A stretch of DNA of 64,000 nt, taken from Scolanthus callimorphus. Taxonomy: Eukaryota > Cnidaria > Anthozoa > Actiniaria > Edwardsiidae. A model generated the notes under the pieces. The model was not told the origin of the DNA. It was given only the letters and a program-made list of their open reading frames with translations, and ran no database searches. The stretch is taken from contig JAWWUD010000053.1 in the NCBI GenBank assembly GCA_033964015.1, positions 124,001 to 188,000 of the forward strand. The letters run 5' to 3'. This document shows, piece by piece, positions 1 to 11,794 of the stretch; the first letter of the stretch is position 1, and each line of letters starts with the position of its first letter. Both the position numbers and the translations under genes were made by a program.

Positions 1-54
1 GAACAAAGAATTCTCAAAGCTGAAAACAAGCGACTAAAAATGAAAGAGCCATAG
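1..54 (+). CDS. Possible 3' end of a coding frame cut by the window edge
   Basis: The frame starting at base 1 is open from the window edge to a TAG at 52-54. It encodes a short lysine/glutamate-rich tail ending in ENKRLKMKEP, which could be the end of a coiled coil. It is only 17 codons long, so chance is a real alternative. No family can be named. Confidence 0.2.
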   Translation, partial: EQRILKAENKRLKMKEP

Positions 55-189
55 TGAGCAATCGAGCGACATTTTCATGTCACGTGACACGGTCTGGCGC
101 GCTTGATTTGAATGAGCGGCCTTGCCGACTGGTGTAAAATACAAAGGAATTTGATCAAAACCCCGCTAAGCCCGAAATTAATCATTCGA

Positions 190-505
190 TTGTAACTCTT
201 ATGTATCACTTGGAAAACAACGGCCCCCTGGAAATAGTAGATGAAATACCAAAGATTAATCTTCGCTTTTTGCTGGCAAAATTGTGCGAGTTTTTAAGGA
301 ATAAAATCTAAGTTGAAGTTAGCTTACTTTTGGTCTCAAAACATATGAACTTTGTAGTGACTAGCAATTCAGTGCTTTATTTCGGGCGAATCATTTCACT
401 TAGAAACAAACGGCCCCTTGGATATTGTTTTCGCATATCGAATCTATAACTCCTCCATTTTTCATGTAAAATGATGGAGTTTTCGAGGGATAAAATTTAC
501 GAAGA
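190..505 (+). repeat. Two diverged direct repeats of about 200 bp period
   Basis: A block around 205-300 (CACTTGGAAAACAACGGCCC, later GAGTTTTTAAGGAATAAAAT) returns around 397-500 as CACTTAGAAACAAACGGCCC and GAGTTTTCGAGGGATAAAAT. The copies are diverged and non-coding. Confidence 0.5.
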
Positions 506-759
506 AGTTTCGCACCTTATCACTCACTGAAAACTTAGAATATTAATTAGGATTTGGTTCTCCCGCGAAGGAAAGAATGAATTCATAACTCCGCCTCCTT
601 GAATTCACGTGGATTCAACGTATTTGAACGACACAGCTCACAACTCACAAAAGCCCATAATGGTTATTCTCGAGTATCTAAGCTCGGCATTTTCGTCGAA
701 GTAAAGTAAAGGCGCTTGCTGATATGGACGCGAATTATGCCAACTAGACGAGTCCGAAG

Positions 760-900
760 ACCTGTGTTCGCACTAGCGCCCGTAAGTTGGGACTGAGTAT
801 ACTTTAGGTCTACTTTCAGTGCGGGAAACAAAGAAACTCTAATTACGACTTCGGATTTTCGCGTACTTGAGTCTGACTTGGGAACTAGTGCGAACACAAC
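760..900. mobile_element. Small MITE-like inverted repeat
   Basis: GTGTTCGCACTAG near 761 is repeated inverted as CTAGTGCGAACAC near 886-898. The match continues imperfectly inward for about 20 bases. The size (about 140 bp) and lack of coding suggest a small non-autonomous element. No clear target duplication is visible, so the assignment is tentative. Confidence 0.35.
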
Positions 901-1583
901 ACGGCTAATATCAACAAAGAAGACGACGAGTGACAACCAAACCGCGAAGTAAGCAACAAAACAGTCAGTGAAATGCTATGAATAAAGTCGCTTCTATAAG
1001 GTTAGCACAAGATCAAAAGTCATTTTAAAAGGGGTTTCTGTTTGAACACAGCCCGAATTCGAAAATGGTTGGCACTCGGAATTGGAGCCAAATTCATACG
1101 GGCCTACGTCTCTACGTGAAACTACGCATTGTACTTTTGCCTAAAATGTCAGTAGCGAAGTTTACGTGCCTTAATTATTATAACTTTAAACTCAAACATC
1201 ATTCAAACATTTATAGGGGGCTAAATGCCGATCTACTGCGCTTTTGCCTTCAACAGTTTGAGATATAAAAGGCTACTTTTGAGCTTTATTTATTTTCTGC
1301 CAGGAAAGTGTAACTCGTTGCCGTATTCAAAGATGAGATCAAATTCTTTCGCGAGTAGCTCTACTTCGAAGCCTTTTGTTATTTCTAAAGAATTTTGTCA
1401 AAATCTCAGGCTTTTGTTTACTATTTAACTCAGATAGTTTGATTGACAGCCAAGTTGAGCAGATTTTTAACCAATCACTGAAGCCTGAAGCTAATCAGCG
1501 GTGGGCGCACTCAGCCGTGAGCGCAATGTTTTGGTTTTCGCGCCTGAGGGATTTTGACGCTAGAACAATAGGCATTTTTCCTC
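901..1583. other. Unassigned non-coding stretch upstream of BEL/Pao
   Basis: Short open frames here have no recognisable motifs. The 5' LTR and gag start of the BEL/Pao element would be expected here. I see no copy of the sequence that follows the element's pol gene (12270 onward), so the 5' end of the retrotransposon seems lost or unrecognisable. Confidence 0.4.
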
Positions 1584-2362
1584 ATGCAACTTCTTCACGC
1601 AAAGATGGAAGCTAAGAGAATGGATATCCAAGTAGGATCAAGGATTGATGATGGAGGCAGTCGCTTGCTAATGTCTCTAGGTACACAATCATCTAAGGAA
1701 ACAGTGGAGAAGTTTTTAGCATCCCAAGTGTTTCCTGATGTCCCAGAAGTTGATGTTCGACAAACTGCCCAGAAGTTGATGTTCGACAAACTGAGTGACA
1801 CTAAGCAATTGATTAAGAAGTCTTAAAGTGATGAAAATTAATTAATTAAGAAGTCTGAAAGTGAGAAGAAAAGAGTTCCTTTCAAGTCGGGAAGGCATTT
1901 GATGACGAGAAGAGAAAAGACTCCGGTCAAAAGAAGACTCAGGTTGAAGATCCTAAAACGTCTGAACAGCAACAAGTAAAGTGCGCATACTGTGATGGTC
2001 GACATGATCTACAGAAATGCTTCGAGTTCCGCGACATAACGTATGCTGAAAGGATGGAGTTCGTTAGAGAGAAGAAGCTATGTGAAAACTGTTTGAAGCC
2101 TAACCATATGGCAAGACGGTGTAGGATGTATCACGCATGCCTCGTCAGTGGCTGCAAAAAGCGTCATCACTCGCTGCTCCATTTGGTCGAAAGTCCACAT
2201 CCTTCTCAAGCCACAGGCAACCCATCAGATTCTGCAGAGCCTCAAAATCAAGGAGCTTCTCATCACGTGTCAGAGAGCAGCAACGCTAGCGCAGCAGAGT
2301 CAAAACCGAAGTCAAGGATTTCTCTCAGGATTATACCTGTACGAGTTTCAGGTGAAGGCTAA
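1584..2362 (+). pseudogene. gag: BEL/Pao gag remnant with zinc knuckles
   Basis: Frames at 1584-1826 and 1980-2362 are the C-terminal part of a BEL/Pao Gag protein. The second contains the Cys/His pattern typical of this group (CAYCDGRHDLQKC, then CENCLKPNHMARRC and a following CKKRHH), which binds nucleic acid during packaging. The Gag N-terminus is missing. A perfect 26 bp tandem duplication (CCCAGAAGTTGATGTTCGAC...) at about 1742-1794 is a local slip. Stops between 1826 and 1980 break the frame. Confidence 0.8.
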
Positions 2363-3121
2363 AGAGAAGTAGAGACCTATGCTTTCCTGGATGATGGTTC
2401 TGATGCAACGCTGTGTCTACAAAGTTTAGCGGATGAACTCGAAATCGAAGGCTCTCCTACTACGTTTACACTCACCACCATAAATGCAGAGAAGAAAATT
2501 AGAGTTGGAAGCGAACTAAGACCGAAAGTGAGACCAATTCATGGCGAAGAAGAAATCCAGCTTGATCGGGTTTGGACTCTAGATAAGTTACCAGTATCTG
2601 AGCAATCAATTCCTACTACAGAAGACCTGCAAGAATGGCCTCATCTCAAAGACATAAGCTTTCCCAAGCTTGACAAGAAAGTCACCATACTAATCGGTAA
2701 TGATGTCCCTGAGGCGCATTGGGTAGTTGAAGAGCGTCGAGGAAGAAGAAAGCAACCTTATGCTACACGGACACTACTAGGATGGACATTGATAGGTCCA
2801 GTCGGCAGAGATAGTACTCATTGCTCGAGCTTCTATTTTGTGCAAGACAATGAAATGCTTTCAGAGAAGATTGAGAAGATGTATAATGCAGACTTCAACG
2901 ATGCACCTTCATCTAGCGCTTTGATGTCTATGGAAGATCGAAAAGCCCTAGCTGTAATGGAAAGAAGGGCGAGAATCGTCGGAGGTCATTACCAGCTTTC
3001 GCTTCCCTGGAAGTACGATAGTCCTTGTTTACCTGACAACAGAAACCTCGCCGAAAGGAGACTGCTTCTTCTCAAACGTCGCTTACTGAGAGATAAAGAG
3101 CTCCACCAGATATATATATAA
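2363..3121 (+). pseudogene. pol: BEL/Pao protease and linker to reverse transcriptase
   Basis: Directly after gag the sequence encodes an aspartic protease active site (LDDGSDATL near 2388-2415), which in this family cleaves Gag-Pol. The frame 2528-3121 continues the conserved Pao linker, with the stretch LDKKVTILIGNDVPEAHW and a connection region leading into reverse transcriptase. A TAA at about 3119-3121 ends the frame, while coding similarity goes on in the same direction. Decay of a once continuous Pol is the simplest reading. Confidence 0.75.
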
Positions 3122-4500
3122 CTACCATCAACGAGTACATCAGTCAAGGTCACGCAAGAATAATTCCTGACGATGAGCAACAGTGTCACGTCACAAGGGG
3201 TACCAAGTGGTATCTACCTCATCATCCGGTCTTCCACCCTCAGAAACCGGGCAAGGTCAGAGTTGTATTTGACTGTGCGGCCAAGTATAAAAACACCTCC
3301 TTGAATGACCAGTTGCTTCAAGGCCCTGATGTAGAGAAAAGATGTAGAGAAAATGTTCCATCAAATGAAAGTTACGCCCGAAGAATGTAGTGCACTGAAG
3401 TTCCTCTGGTGGCCGGATGGGGATCTCTCCTTAGAGCCAAGAGAATACCAGATGTTAGTTCACATTTTTGGCGCCAAATCGTCTCCGAGCTGCGCAAGCT
3501 TCGCCCTGCGCAAGACAGCTGAAGATAACAAGAAAGACTTTGACATAGAAATAATCGAAACCGTGAGCCGGAACTTTTACGTCGACGATTGTGTAAAGTC
3601 TGTGCCGACTATTCCTGAAGCGTTGAAGTTAGTTAAAGAACTCCCGGAACTGATGGTGCGAGGAGGATTTCATCTCACGAAGTGGATCAGCAACCATCGC
3701 GAAGTGCTTTTAACTATTCCCGAGAGTGAGAGAGCACCTTCAGTCAGAGTCAAGGACATTATTTAGATGATCTCCCGGTAGATCGTGCTTTAGGCATCAA
3801 GTGGAGAGTAGAAGACGACACATTTAGTTTCCACACCGTCAAGAAGAGCAGTGTAAACACCAGAAGAGGAATTCTGTCCGTAGTATCTTCAGTCTATGAT
3901 CCTCTCGGCTTAGCTGCGCCTCTCGTGCTTCCTGCGAAGGCAATACTTCAGACATTGTGCCGAAAAGAGGTGATTCCCGAGGAAGAACTTGACCTGTGGA
4001 AAGACTGGATCGGAGACATTGCGAATCTGACCGATGTATCTGTGCCGCGCTGCGTCAAACCTCAAGCCCTCAACAGCTTAAGAAGTATACAGATTCATCA
4101 CTTTTCTGATGCCTCTAGTGAGGGATACGGAGCAGCTTCATATATTCGTCTTGAAGACCTCCGCGGGAACGTGACATGCAACCTACTGCTCGGTAAATCA
4201 AGAGTCGCTCCGTTAAAAACAGTAACAATCCCTAGACTAGAGCTTACAGCTTGCAGCGGCAGTTGCTGCGAAACTTCACAGACAGATCACTCAAGAACTT
4301 GACATCCCTATACACCAAGTCTTCTTCTGGACGGACTCGATGATTGTGATTCAGTATATACGCAATAAGAGCAGACGTTTCCAACCTTTCGTCGCCAACC
4401 GCCTTCAAGTAATCCATGAAGTCTCCTCTCCTAGTCAATGGCGCTATGTAAACTCCGAGTACAACCCAGCAGATTACGCTTGACGTGGTTTCAGAGCAAC
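3122..4500 (+). pseudogene. pol: BEL/Pao reverse transcriptase and RNase H, frame-broken
   Basis: Reverse transcriptase motifs are seen in order: a [11 protein letters not shown] region near 3250, the segment at 3353-3766 with ALKFLWW, and the catalytic YVDD box at 3578-3589 with both aspartates kept. RNase H follows at 3925-4302 with HFSDASSEGYGAA (first catalytic Asp). Frame changes near 3340, 3765 and 4250 and a TGA near 4480 break the protein. The reading order fits a single ancestral Pol. Confidence 0.85.
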
Positions 4501-4609
4501 CGAAGGAGGGAAACTGAAAGTCTGGCTAGAGGGACCAGAGTTCCTTGCGAAAGATCGAGAAGAGTGGCCACCTCAACCCAATGACGTTAGCAATTTACCT
4601 CCTGAGGAT

Positions 4610-5569
4610 GGTAAAATATCCGCCAATCATTCTGGATTGTAAGAGGAGGCGTTGCAGTCAGAAGTGTCCTTAGCAAGTGTGTCAAATGTTAAAGGTGGAA
4701 GTCAAAGCCACAAGAACAGGTTATGGCACCATTACCACTAGCGCGTGTTACCTCCGACAATCCACCGTTTTCATACGTAGGTGTCGATTACTTTGGTCCC
4801 ATCATTGTAAAGCTGAAAAGAAGTAAAGTCAAGAGATATGGCTGTCTATTTTCCTGTCTGACTATGCGTGCGGTCCACATAGAAATCGCCTACGAGCTAA
4901 CTACAGATTCCTTCCTCCAAGCCTTTTCCCGTTTCGTTAGTAGACGAGGTCCTCCCAAGGAAGTATTCAGTGACAACGGCACTAACTTCAAGGGTGCAGA
5001 GGAAGAAGTAAAACAAGCACTGAAAACGTTGAACCAAGCACGAATTGAAGATACCCTCCGCAAAGATGCAATCCAATGGCACTTCAATCCCCCAGAGCAA
5101 GTCACGCCGGTGGGATCTGGTAAAGGATGATCGGTTCTACACGCAAGATTCTACGCATTTTACTTGGCAACCAGATAGTAGAAGACGAGACCCTTAGTAC
5201 ACTGATGGCAGAAACGGAGAAGATCCTCAATGATCGCCCCCTCACCAAAGTTACCGACGACCCAAGAGATCTTGAGCCGTTGACGCCGAATACGCTCCTG
5301 TTAGTTTATCGTAATCCATGTATTGCTGCAGCAGATTTCTCAGTACTAGTGGATAGATCTACTAGACGATGGCGTCATGCACAATACCTAACTAACATCT
5401 TCTGGAGACGTCACTGGGTCACTGAGTATATGCAAACCCTTCAAGAACGGCAGAAGTGGATAAAGCCTCGACGTAACCTCGCCAAGGGAGATCTCATCCT
5501 TCTAGCAGACGAGCAAATGCCTCGCGGTCAGTGGCCAATGGGTGTGGTCGAAGATGAAGAAGCCGATAA
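4610..5569 (+). pseudogene. pol: BEL/Pao integrase, 5' part, ending at the Academ insertion
   Basis: Only the end of the integrase zinc-binding region is present (CVKC near 4677-4689), so most of the HHCC domain is deleted. The DDE core begins at 4723: VGVDYFGP supplies the first Asp, and SDNGTNFKGAE the second at about 4970-5000. The frame then shifts at 5127 into the segment with the conserved ILNDRPL motif and a C-terminal domain. The frame is open up to 5569, where the inverted repeat of an Academ element begins. The missing C-terminus lies at 11974-12078. Confidence 0.85.
5567..5569. repeat. TAA target-site duplication, left copy (Academ-1)
   Basis: TAA at 5567-5569 directly precedes the first base of the inverted repeat (TAGACTAGACG). 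The same TAA follows the other end at 11971-11973. Removing the element and one TAA leaves the BEL integrase frame open across the join, which confirms that these are the true boundaries. Confidence 0.85.
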
Positions 5570-5735
5570 TAGACTAGACGACGTTTCTAAAAATCGTAAC
5601 TCATGAGGCATTTTTTAGTAAAAGCTGGCAACAAATGTTTTCTTATGTGTTTTTTAACGCTGAATCCGAATATTCTTGTTGCCATCTCTGATTTTGCGTT
5701 TTAAAAGGTGAAAATGACGTCATCGTGATTGACAG
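5570..5735 (+). repeat. Academ-1 left terminal inverted repeat
   Basis: It begins TAGACTAGACG and matches the reverse complement of 11795-11970 at high identity, for example CATGAGGCATTTTTTAGTAA and TTGCCATCTCTGATTTTGCG. A gap of about 9 bases near the outer end makes the left repeat shorter. The inner part holds a CRE-like TGACGTCA at 5715-5722, which could be a promoter element for the transposase; this role is inference. Confidence 0.85.
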
Positions 5736-8709
5736 CATTATTACGTCATCACCTTTGTCTTTTTCCTACATCCAATGTTCAATTGCTGTTTTTTCTTAAT
5801 GTAAACGATAGTTAAAAGACTATTTGGAATGGAAAATGCTTTTACAGTAATAAACTACAAATAAAACGCTTTTTGAATGATTAGAATTATAACAAAAACT
5901 AAAAAGCGAGTTCAATTCTTCATAATTTGTTGCCATTTTGACACGCGCTCTATAATTCATTGGATTAATCATTCCACGAAAGTTGCAAACCTTTTGCTCT
6001 CGTACTGCGCTGCTCCTAAAAAGCAATGTATAAAGGAAAGAAGCAAAGTTATAATTACCTATTCATAGTTTGAATAATTTTGCACGTGCCATGTTAAGTT
6101 GCTTGTTTCTATCTACCTTGTCCTGTTTTAGTAGAGCTTTCGTACACGTTTTGTGCATATTAATACCTTGGAATAACTGCCATATGGATCCATTTTTTCT
6201 TTGAAAAGACCTTCGGAAGTCGGTTTAGTCGATTTAGACCTTTGTGTTTTTGCCAGAAGTGCAATAGGCCTAATAATGACGTGCGAAAGTCTACCGAGTA
6301 CAGCAGAAATGTCGTTCGCGAAGCAATGAATGCTCGCGCGAAGCTTGAAAACGTTGGCAACCGCGAAACTATCAATCGACTAGAGGAAAGTATTGGGAAT
6401 GTTTCAATCGTCTGGCACGCTAATTGCTATGCCGATTTCACAAGCAAAGGTAAAATCCAGCGCTTGCAAAACAAGAGCGTTGGAAGAGAAGCAGAGAAAG
6501 AAGTACCTAGTACACGGATAACACGAAGTAGCGCGAAGCAAACTGACTGGGATAAATGTTTTTTTTTGTCAGACTGACACCAGTTCTAAGCGACTTTGCT
6601 CCGTTATGACATTGAGCATGAGTGAACAGATAAAGGATGTTGCTGAGTACAACTCCAATTTTCGTCTCCGATTAGCGGGTTTGACTGACTTGATCGCTTC
6701 GGATACAAAATATCATTTGGCATGTTTTAGTGCAGCTAAGAGGGCTTCAGATGCTATAAAACGCGGCACTAAAGACAATGATCTAGCATTAATTTGGCTA
6801 TGCAAAGAGCTTGAGTACGCCGCAGAAAAAGGGTATGTAATCGCACTAACTGAGGCATGGAACAGATATACATCTCTCGCCGAGGAGGCGGGCCTCTCAA
6901 TTACCCCTAGTTTTGCGAGTAGAAGAGCAACGTTCAAAGATAAGCTTATGTATATTCTGGGAGATATCGTGGAATGCATACAGTCATTTGGGAGAGGACC
7001 CGAAGATCGCCACACCCTTCTTATTCCTAAAAACTATTTCAAGAAAGCTCTGTCTCGACTGATCTATGAGAATGCCGCCGCGGAAGATGGTAATGAGCTT
7101 GCCATGCCTGCGTACCAACCCGATAATGATGATTTTCTTTCACTTGTTCATGTCGCCCTCAAGATACGCGGTGATCTCAAGGAGAAGCCTGGACACGAAG
7201 GTCTTCATGTTAGTGAGAACGATAGCATAGACTGTATTCCTGACAGTCTGTACATGTTCTTACAGCTTTTGTTTGGGGGAGAGCGCCTATTAGACGGCGA
7301 AACGCTCGAGGAAAACGAGGCAGAGAGGCGCCGTAAAGTGTTGTCCTTAGCACAAGACATCGTCTATGGAGTCAGTGGCGGGAAAAAATGGACACCAAAG
7401 CACATAGGACTAGGGAGCACTTTGCATCAAGTAACACGTTCTAAAGATCTGGTCCACTTATTCCACAAGGCGGGTCATATCCTCAGCTATGACCAAATTT
7501 TGCAAGTTGACACAAGCTTAGCCGAAAACGTGCTCAAGTCTCTAGACCCAAATACTGGTGCCGTAATACCGCCAAATTTACAGCGGGGAAGCTTCGTGCA
7601 TTTCTCTGCAGACAACATAGATATCCTAGACGAGACCATGGACGGGAAAAATACTTTCCATGCCACGCAAATTGCAGCATGGCAACGTGGCGCAGGAAAT
7701 GATTCCCTATTAGACGGTTTAAGACCATCTAAACAGCGCACCTTAGATGTTCCAGAAGCACTGAATAGTATCGAACCGAAAGATATCAAAACAAGTCCCC
7801 CGATGTTTATTGAGGCGGTAAGGACAACTTGGTTTAAGTCAACAAATGACAGTGACGTGGAAAATGTTGCGCAAGCAACAGATTTGGCATTCAATTTTAT
7901 GCGCTGTAATGGAATCGAAAAACGTGGTTGGACAGCTTTTAACCAATCCCTATATGGGCATACACAGTGTCAAGTGACACAAGTAGGCTACATGCCTATT
8001 TTACAAGCTCCAGCACATGAAATGGACACTCTAAATGCAGTTGTTAAGAGGTGTATGCACGTTGCTGCCGCGCTTGGTCAACGCCACACGGTCATAACAG
8101 TAGATCAAGCTTTGTACTGTAAACTCGGAGGCCTACACATAAGCATGTGCTTCCTGAAAACCATTGGTAAACACATGGGCGGTTCCGGTCTGGTTGAAGC
8201 TTGGGTAGAGAGTGGTCTCCTTGGACCTAATGCAACCGAGAGCGTCATGAATGGCAAGGCCTGCAAGAGGGCAATCCGCGCACACAAGATAACTGCACAG
8301 GCAATGTGGCGCATGTTAGTTCCTATGCTTATCACTTTTTGCGAGAAGTCGTGCGCAGATCTCGCAAAAAAGATATCTGATGCGCAATCATCCACAAGTC
8401 CAGTGGAAGAGCTGATTGTATTTCTCAAGTCTGCAGAGTTTCGAACGGTGTTTGAAGAGTTTATAACAGCGAAGTCTGGTGAAAATGTGAACTTCACATA
8501 CTGGTTTGGCTACCTCGAAATGATATCCATCCTGCTCAATTTTACGCGAGCACAGAGGGAAGGCAACTGGGACCTGTATTTGCGCAGTTTGTGCTGCATG
8601 CTTCCCTGGTTTTTCCGGTACGATCATCTTAATTATGCGAAGTGGGGCTCTGTGTTTGTAGCCGAGATGATGCAGCTACCGCCTGAAGTCGAACGTGAAT
8701 TCCGGAAAG

Positions 8710-8792
8710 GTGAGTTCAAACTAGTATATGACGTGTTAGATTTCAGAGATAGCAATGTCGGTACTCAAACGTTTACAATTTCATCTCAATAG
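8710..8792 (+). other. Intron 1 of Academ-1 transposase gene
   Basis: GTGAGT follows CGGAAAG, and TTTCATCTCAATAG precedes GTAACTTTGC. Joining gives a GGT codon and a protein continuing in the same way as copy 2 after its MLENGDFGVQ segment. The intron is 83 bp. Confidence 0.75.
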
Positions 8793-8928
8793 GTAACTTT
8801 GCAGTCCAATGGCGCGAGGGAGCTTTCAATGCAGTAAGTACCGATCATAGCCTGGAGTGGATAAACGGTATCGGTAAACGAGCAGGAGGGGTCGTAGGGA
8901 TCACCAAAACGTCGTCCGCCTTAAGCAG

Positions 8929-8991
8929 GTGATTAGAAGGGCTAAAAAACAAAAACATATATATAAGCGCAGTGGCGGATCCAGGATTGTA

Positions 8992-9046
<55 letters not shown>

Positions 9047-9340
9047 CATTTTTGCTGATGAAGTGCAACGTATGAGGATACATTCTTAGCGTTATCCTGA
9101 AATGGTTGTTACATCGTGAATTTAATATACTGGTATACATTGGGTCACATAAAAGAAAAGAGCCACTCTGAAATGACAAAAGGTCTTTAGCGAACCGATT
9201 CCAAAAAAAATCGATTCTTTGGGAAAGGGGAGTTCATTTGCAACCGATTAAAACCCCCCTGTATCCGCGCCTGAAGCGAGTAAGCCCGTCTAGTTTTTTT
9301 TTGCAAGCGAACCTTTAAATTCGTATTACTTCTTTTCTAG
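8929..9340 (+). other. Intron 2 of Academ-1 transposase gene, enlarged by a MITE
   Basis: The donor is AGCAG/GTGATT and the acceptor is TTCTTTTCTAG/ATGGG. Splicing joins SALSR to WALSYN, matching the uninterrupted GAVQRWILTAHF region of copy 2. Most of the intron is a poly-G MITE. Confidence 0.7.
8972..9273. mobile_element. MITE with GGCGGATCC ends and poly-G tract
   Basis: Ends are CAGTGGCGGATCCAGG and, inverted, CAGGCGCGGATACAGG. AAGCG flanks both sides, a possible 5 bp target duplication in the range known for hAT elements. A run of about 48 G lies at 8995-9045; its exact length is likely unreliable in assembly. No coding capacity. Confidence 0.6.
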
Positions 9341-11340
9341 ATGGGCTCTCTCCTACAACTTGCGGTCTGAGGTGGCAGAGGAAACTCGCAAAATGTTTGG
9401 GCTTTCACAAGAGGATAAGTTTTCACATAACGAGTCTGCGCAAGGGAGGATCAAACGTGATAATCAAGATGAAGACTCACTTCGAGCTGTTCTTGAGCAA
9501 TATAACGTGTTTTCACCCACAAGCCATCCAAAATGTCTCTACAATATTGCTACAAAAGACCTTGTGACGGATAAGATACAAGAATCACTGCTAGATGCTC
9601 ATACTTTAGGGCAGAAACAAATGGAGGAGTTTGTGGAACAGAGGTTGGCCAAACCACTTAGAGAGCGTGCAGACGGAAAGGAGCAAGCTAATGTCAAAGT
9701 CAATTTCTCAGATACAATGCACAAGAATAACGCGCCTACATTTGACACCTTGTACCAAGTAGCAAAAGGAAGTAAAGAGAAAGAAAAGAGTACAGTATTG
9801 CGAGCTGACCGAAGCGTACTCCAGCGCCTTATAATAGCTTATCGAGCTGGCCGGGAAGTGACCTGCTCAATGTGCTGTCACACGAATTGATGCCAGTACC
9901 GGTGTCGCTTGCTGAGGCAAACGGGGCGCTCAGAACTGGACATAAAGCAGCATTAGCTGATATTCTTACAAGTACAATGGAATGTCCCAAGCATATCGAG
10001 TTACTTGGACAATCGGCCTTACTAATTGACGGGATGGCGTTAGTTGCTGAAGGTCGGGAAGCCTACTGGTGCTAGAACGTTCGGTGATTACGCAGATAAA
10101 TTTCAAGGTGCGGTTCTTGGCGCAGGTGCTCCCTATCACCAAATCCATGTTTTGTTTGATAGATACGAAACCAACTCTATCAAAGCAGGCACAAGAGAAC
10201 GTCGCACAAGAACATCTCGCCCTATCCGACGTGTTATTGAGAGCAGAAACGTCCCCCTCCCCTACAACTGGTCGAACTTTTTGGCACTACCTGACAACAA
10301 ATCAGACTTGACAAGGTTTCTCTCCGAACAGTTGATCGCAAATGCGCCCCCAGACAAGGTGTTTGTTGTTGCAGGGGCATTTAGTGATCCACAAGAAGCA
10401 CAGTCATCAGACCCGAACGTTGATTGTTCTGTATTTCACGCGGCACACGAAGAAGCCGATATCAGGCTGATTTTGCACTGCGTGGCTAACACATGTGACA
10501 CTGTGGTTATTTCGGCAAGAGATACAGACGTCCTGTTGCTGCTAGTGGCGCATGCGTCACGTATTCCCAGTGCCAATGTCTGGATGATGGCAGGAACATC
10601 AGCAAAGCGCAAGTTCTACAACATACGAACAATCAGCAACCTGCTTCCAGAGGGATCAACATCCGCTCTCCTGCCATTTCATGCTCTGACTGGATCTGAC
10701 ACGACGTCGTTTTTGTTTAATCACAGCAAAGCTTCTGCCTGGAAGGTTTTTCAGGAGAAACACGGTCTTCTTTCGTCTATTGGCGAGGGAGATCTCACCG
10801 CCGACAAGATCAATGACGCAGAAAAATTCGTTTGCGCGTTGTATAACTACAGCAGTATTGAGTCAATCAATCATGTCCGACTAAAGCTGTTTCCTAAGAG
10901 TGCCAAGCCGGAATCATTACCTCCAACAAGAGATGCATTACAACAACATATTAAGCGCACACACTACCAAGCGATGATTTGGAAACAAGCCTCCTGTCGC
11001 CATCCAAGTCTACCAGATCCCTGTGGAATGGGATGGAGTGAAGGAAACGACAGAAAGCTGGTCCCGTGTCTGATGACAAAAGCACCGATCCCGGCCGCCT
11101 GCAAAGAGATCATAACTTGCTCATGTAAAAGCGGTTGCACTACCCTGCGTTGCGGATGCAAAAAAGCAAAGCTTCTCTGTACCAGTGCCTGTGGTTGCTG
11201 CACAATGGACAGAAATGAGGACGGAAATACTTGCAAGAATGTCGCAACAAAGTAACATTTACTATAGGAGGCATGGAAAATAGGAACGTTGTTTATCAAT
11301 TGTAAAAAGTGATACACATTTGTACAATATGATACTTTTT

Positions 11341-11575
11341 CACGGGCGGATCCAGGATTTAAAAAGATGGTGGATAGGAGGAGGTGGACCAGTTTTTTAG
11401 GGGTGGGGGAGCTTGGAGTGAGCACAGAAAACGCTCTTACAAAAATGCCCCGAGAACGGTTTGCTGTATCCCGCCCCTTAACTTTTTAATAGTTGAGCTT
11501 TTAGTCAAATGGGGGGGGGGGGGGGGGGGGTGCATATCCACCCAATCCACCCCCCTAGCCTGTATCCGCCTCTGT
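11341..11575. mobile_element. Second MITE of the same GGCGGATCC family
   Basis: It starts CACGGGCGGATCCAGG and ends with CCTGTATCCGCCTCTG, the inverse of the same terminal motif. It holds a G run at 11512-11530. It lies just downstream of the Academ-1 coding region, inside the transposon. The target duplication is not clear. Confidence 0.55.
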
Positions 11576-11794
11576 GTTTATAATCTTCTCATAATTTCAG
11601 TATGGCACCGGCGCCGCCATCTTGGAATCTGTAATTTCGATGACGTCATACCCCCCGCAGGGTTATTTAGCACATTTGCAATTCGCATGCATGTGTAATA
11701 TACATTGGAACTATTAACTTTAAACAGAATCTTCTCGTAAAAATGCCTTTATGTTAAAAGGAACGAAAGATACGTCGTCTAGATTCCAATTCAA

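Larger units (their letters stand above)
1584..5569 (+). mobile_element. BEL/Pao LTR retrotransposon, 5' part (decayed)
   Basis: Gag zinc knuckles, an aspartic protease remnant, reverse transcriptase, RNase H and integrase follow one another in BEL/Pao order. They are broken by several stops and frame changes and by a loss in the integrase N-terminal region. No 5' LTR is visible. The element is cut at 5569 by an Academ transposon and resumes at 11971. It is a dead copy; the Academ insertion is one of the later events in its history. Confidence 0.9.
6242..11255 (+). pseudogene. Academ-1 transposase-XPG nuclease-CXC fusion gene (frame-broken)
   Basis: The gene product would excise and reinsert the transposon in the nucleus. 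Coding pieces are 6242-about 6560, about 6570-8709, 8793-8928 and 9341-11255. Introns are 8710-8792 (GTGAGT...CAATAG) and 8929-9340 (GTGATT...TTCTAG); splicing restores similarity to copy 2. The N-terminus has two Cys/His zinc-binding units (CFCQKC...HANC, then CFFxQ...YHLACF). The middle has a probable RNase H-like transposase core (ITVDQALYCK, GGLHISMCFLKTIGKHMGG, RAHKITAQAMW). The end has a FEN1/XPG-like region (HVLFDRY..., HEEADIR near 10445, RDTDV near 10520, HALTGSD near 10680) and a CXC domain (about 11119-11205). Frameshifts lie at a T9 run at 6557-6565, near 9857 and near 10047. Compared with copy 2, the CD of the GCD nuclease motif is SD here. Confidence 0.75.

Noticed and set aside
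8901..9179. Frame with a long proline run
   Set aside because: It is the minus-strand reading of a poly-G tract in a MITE inside an intron.
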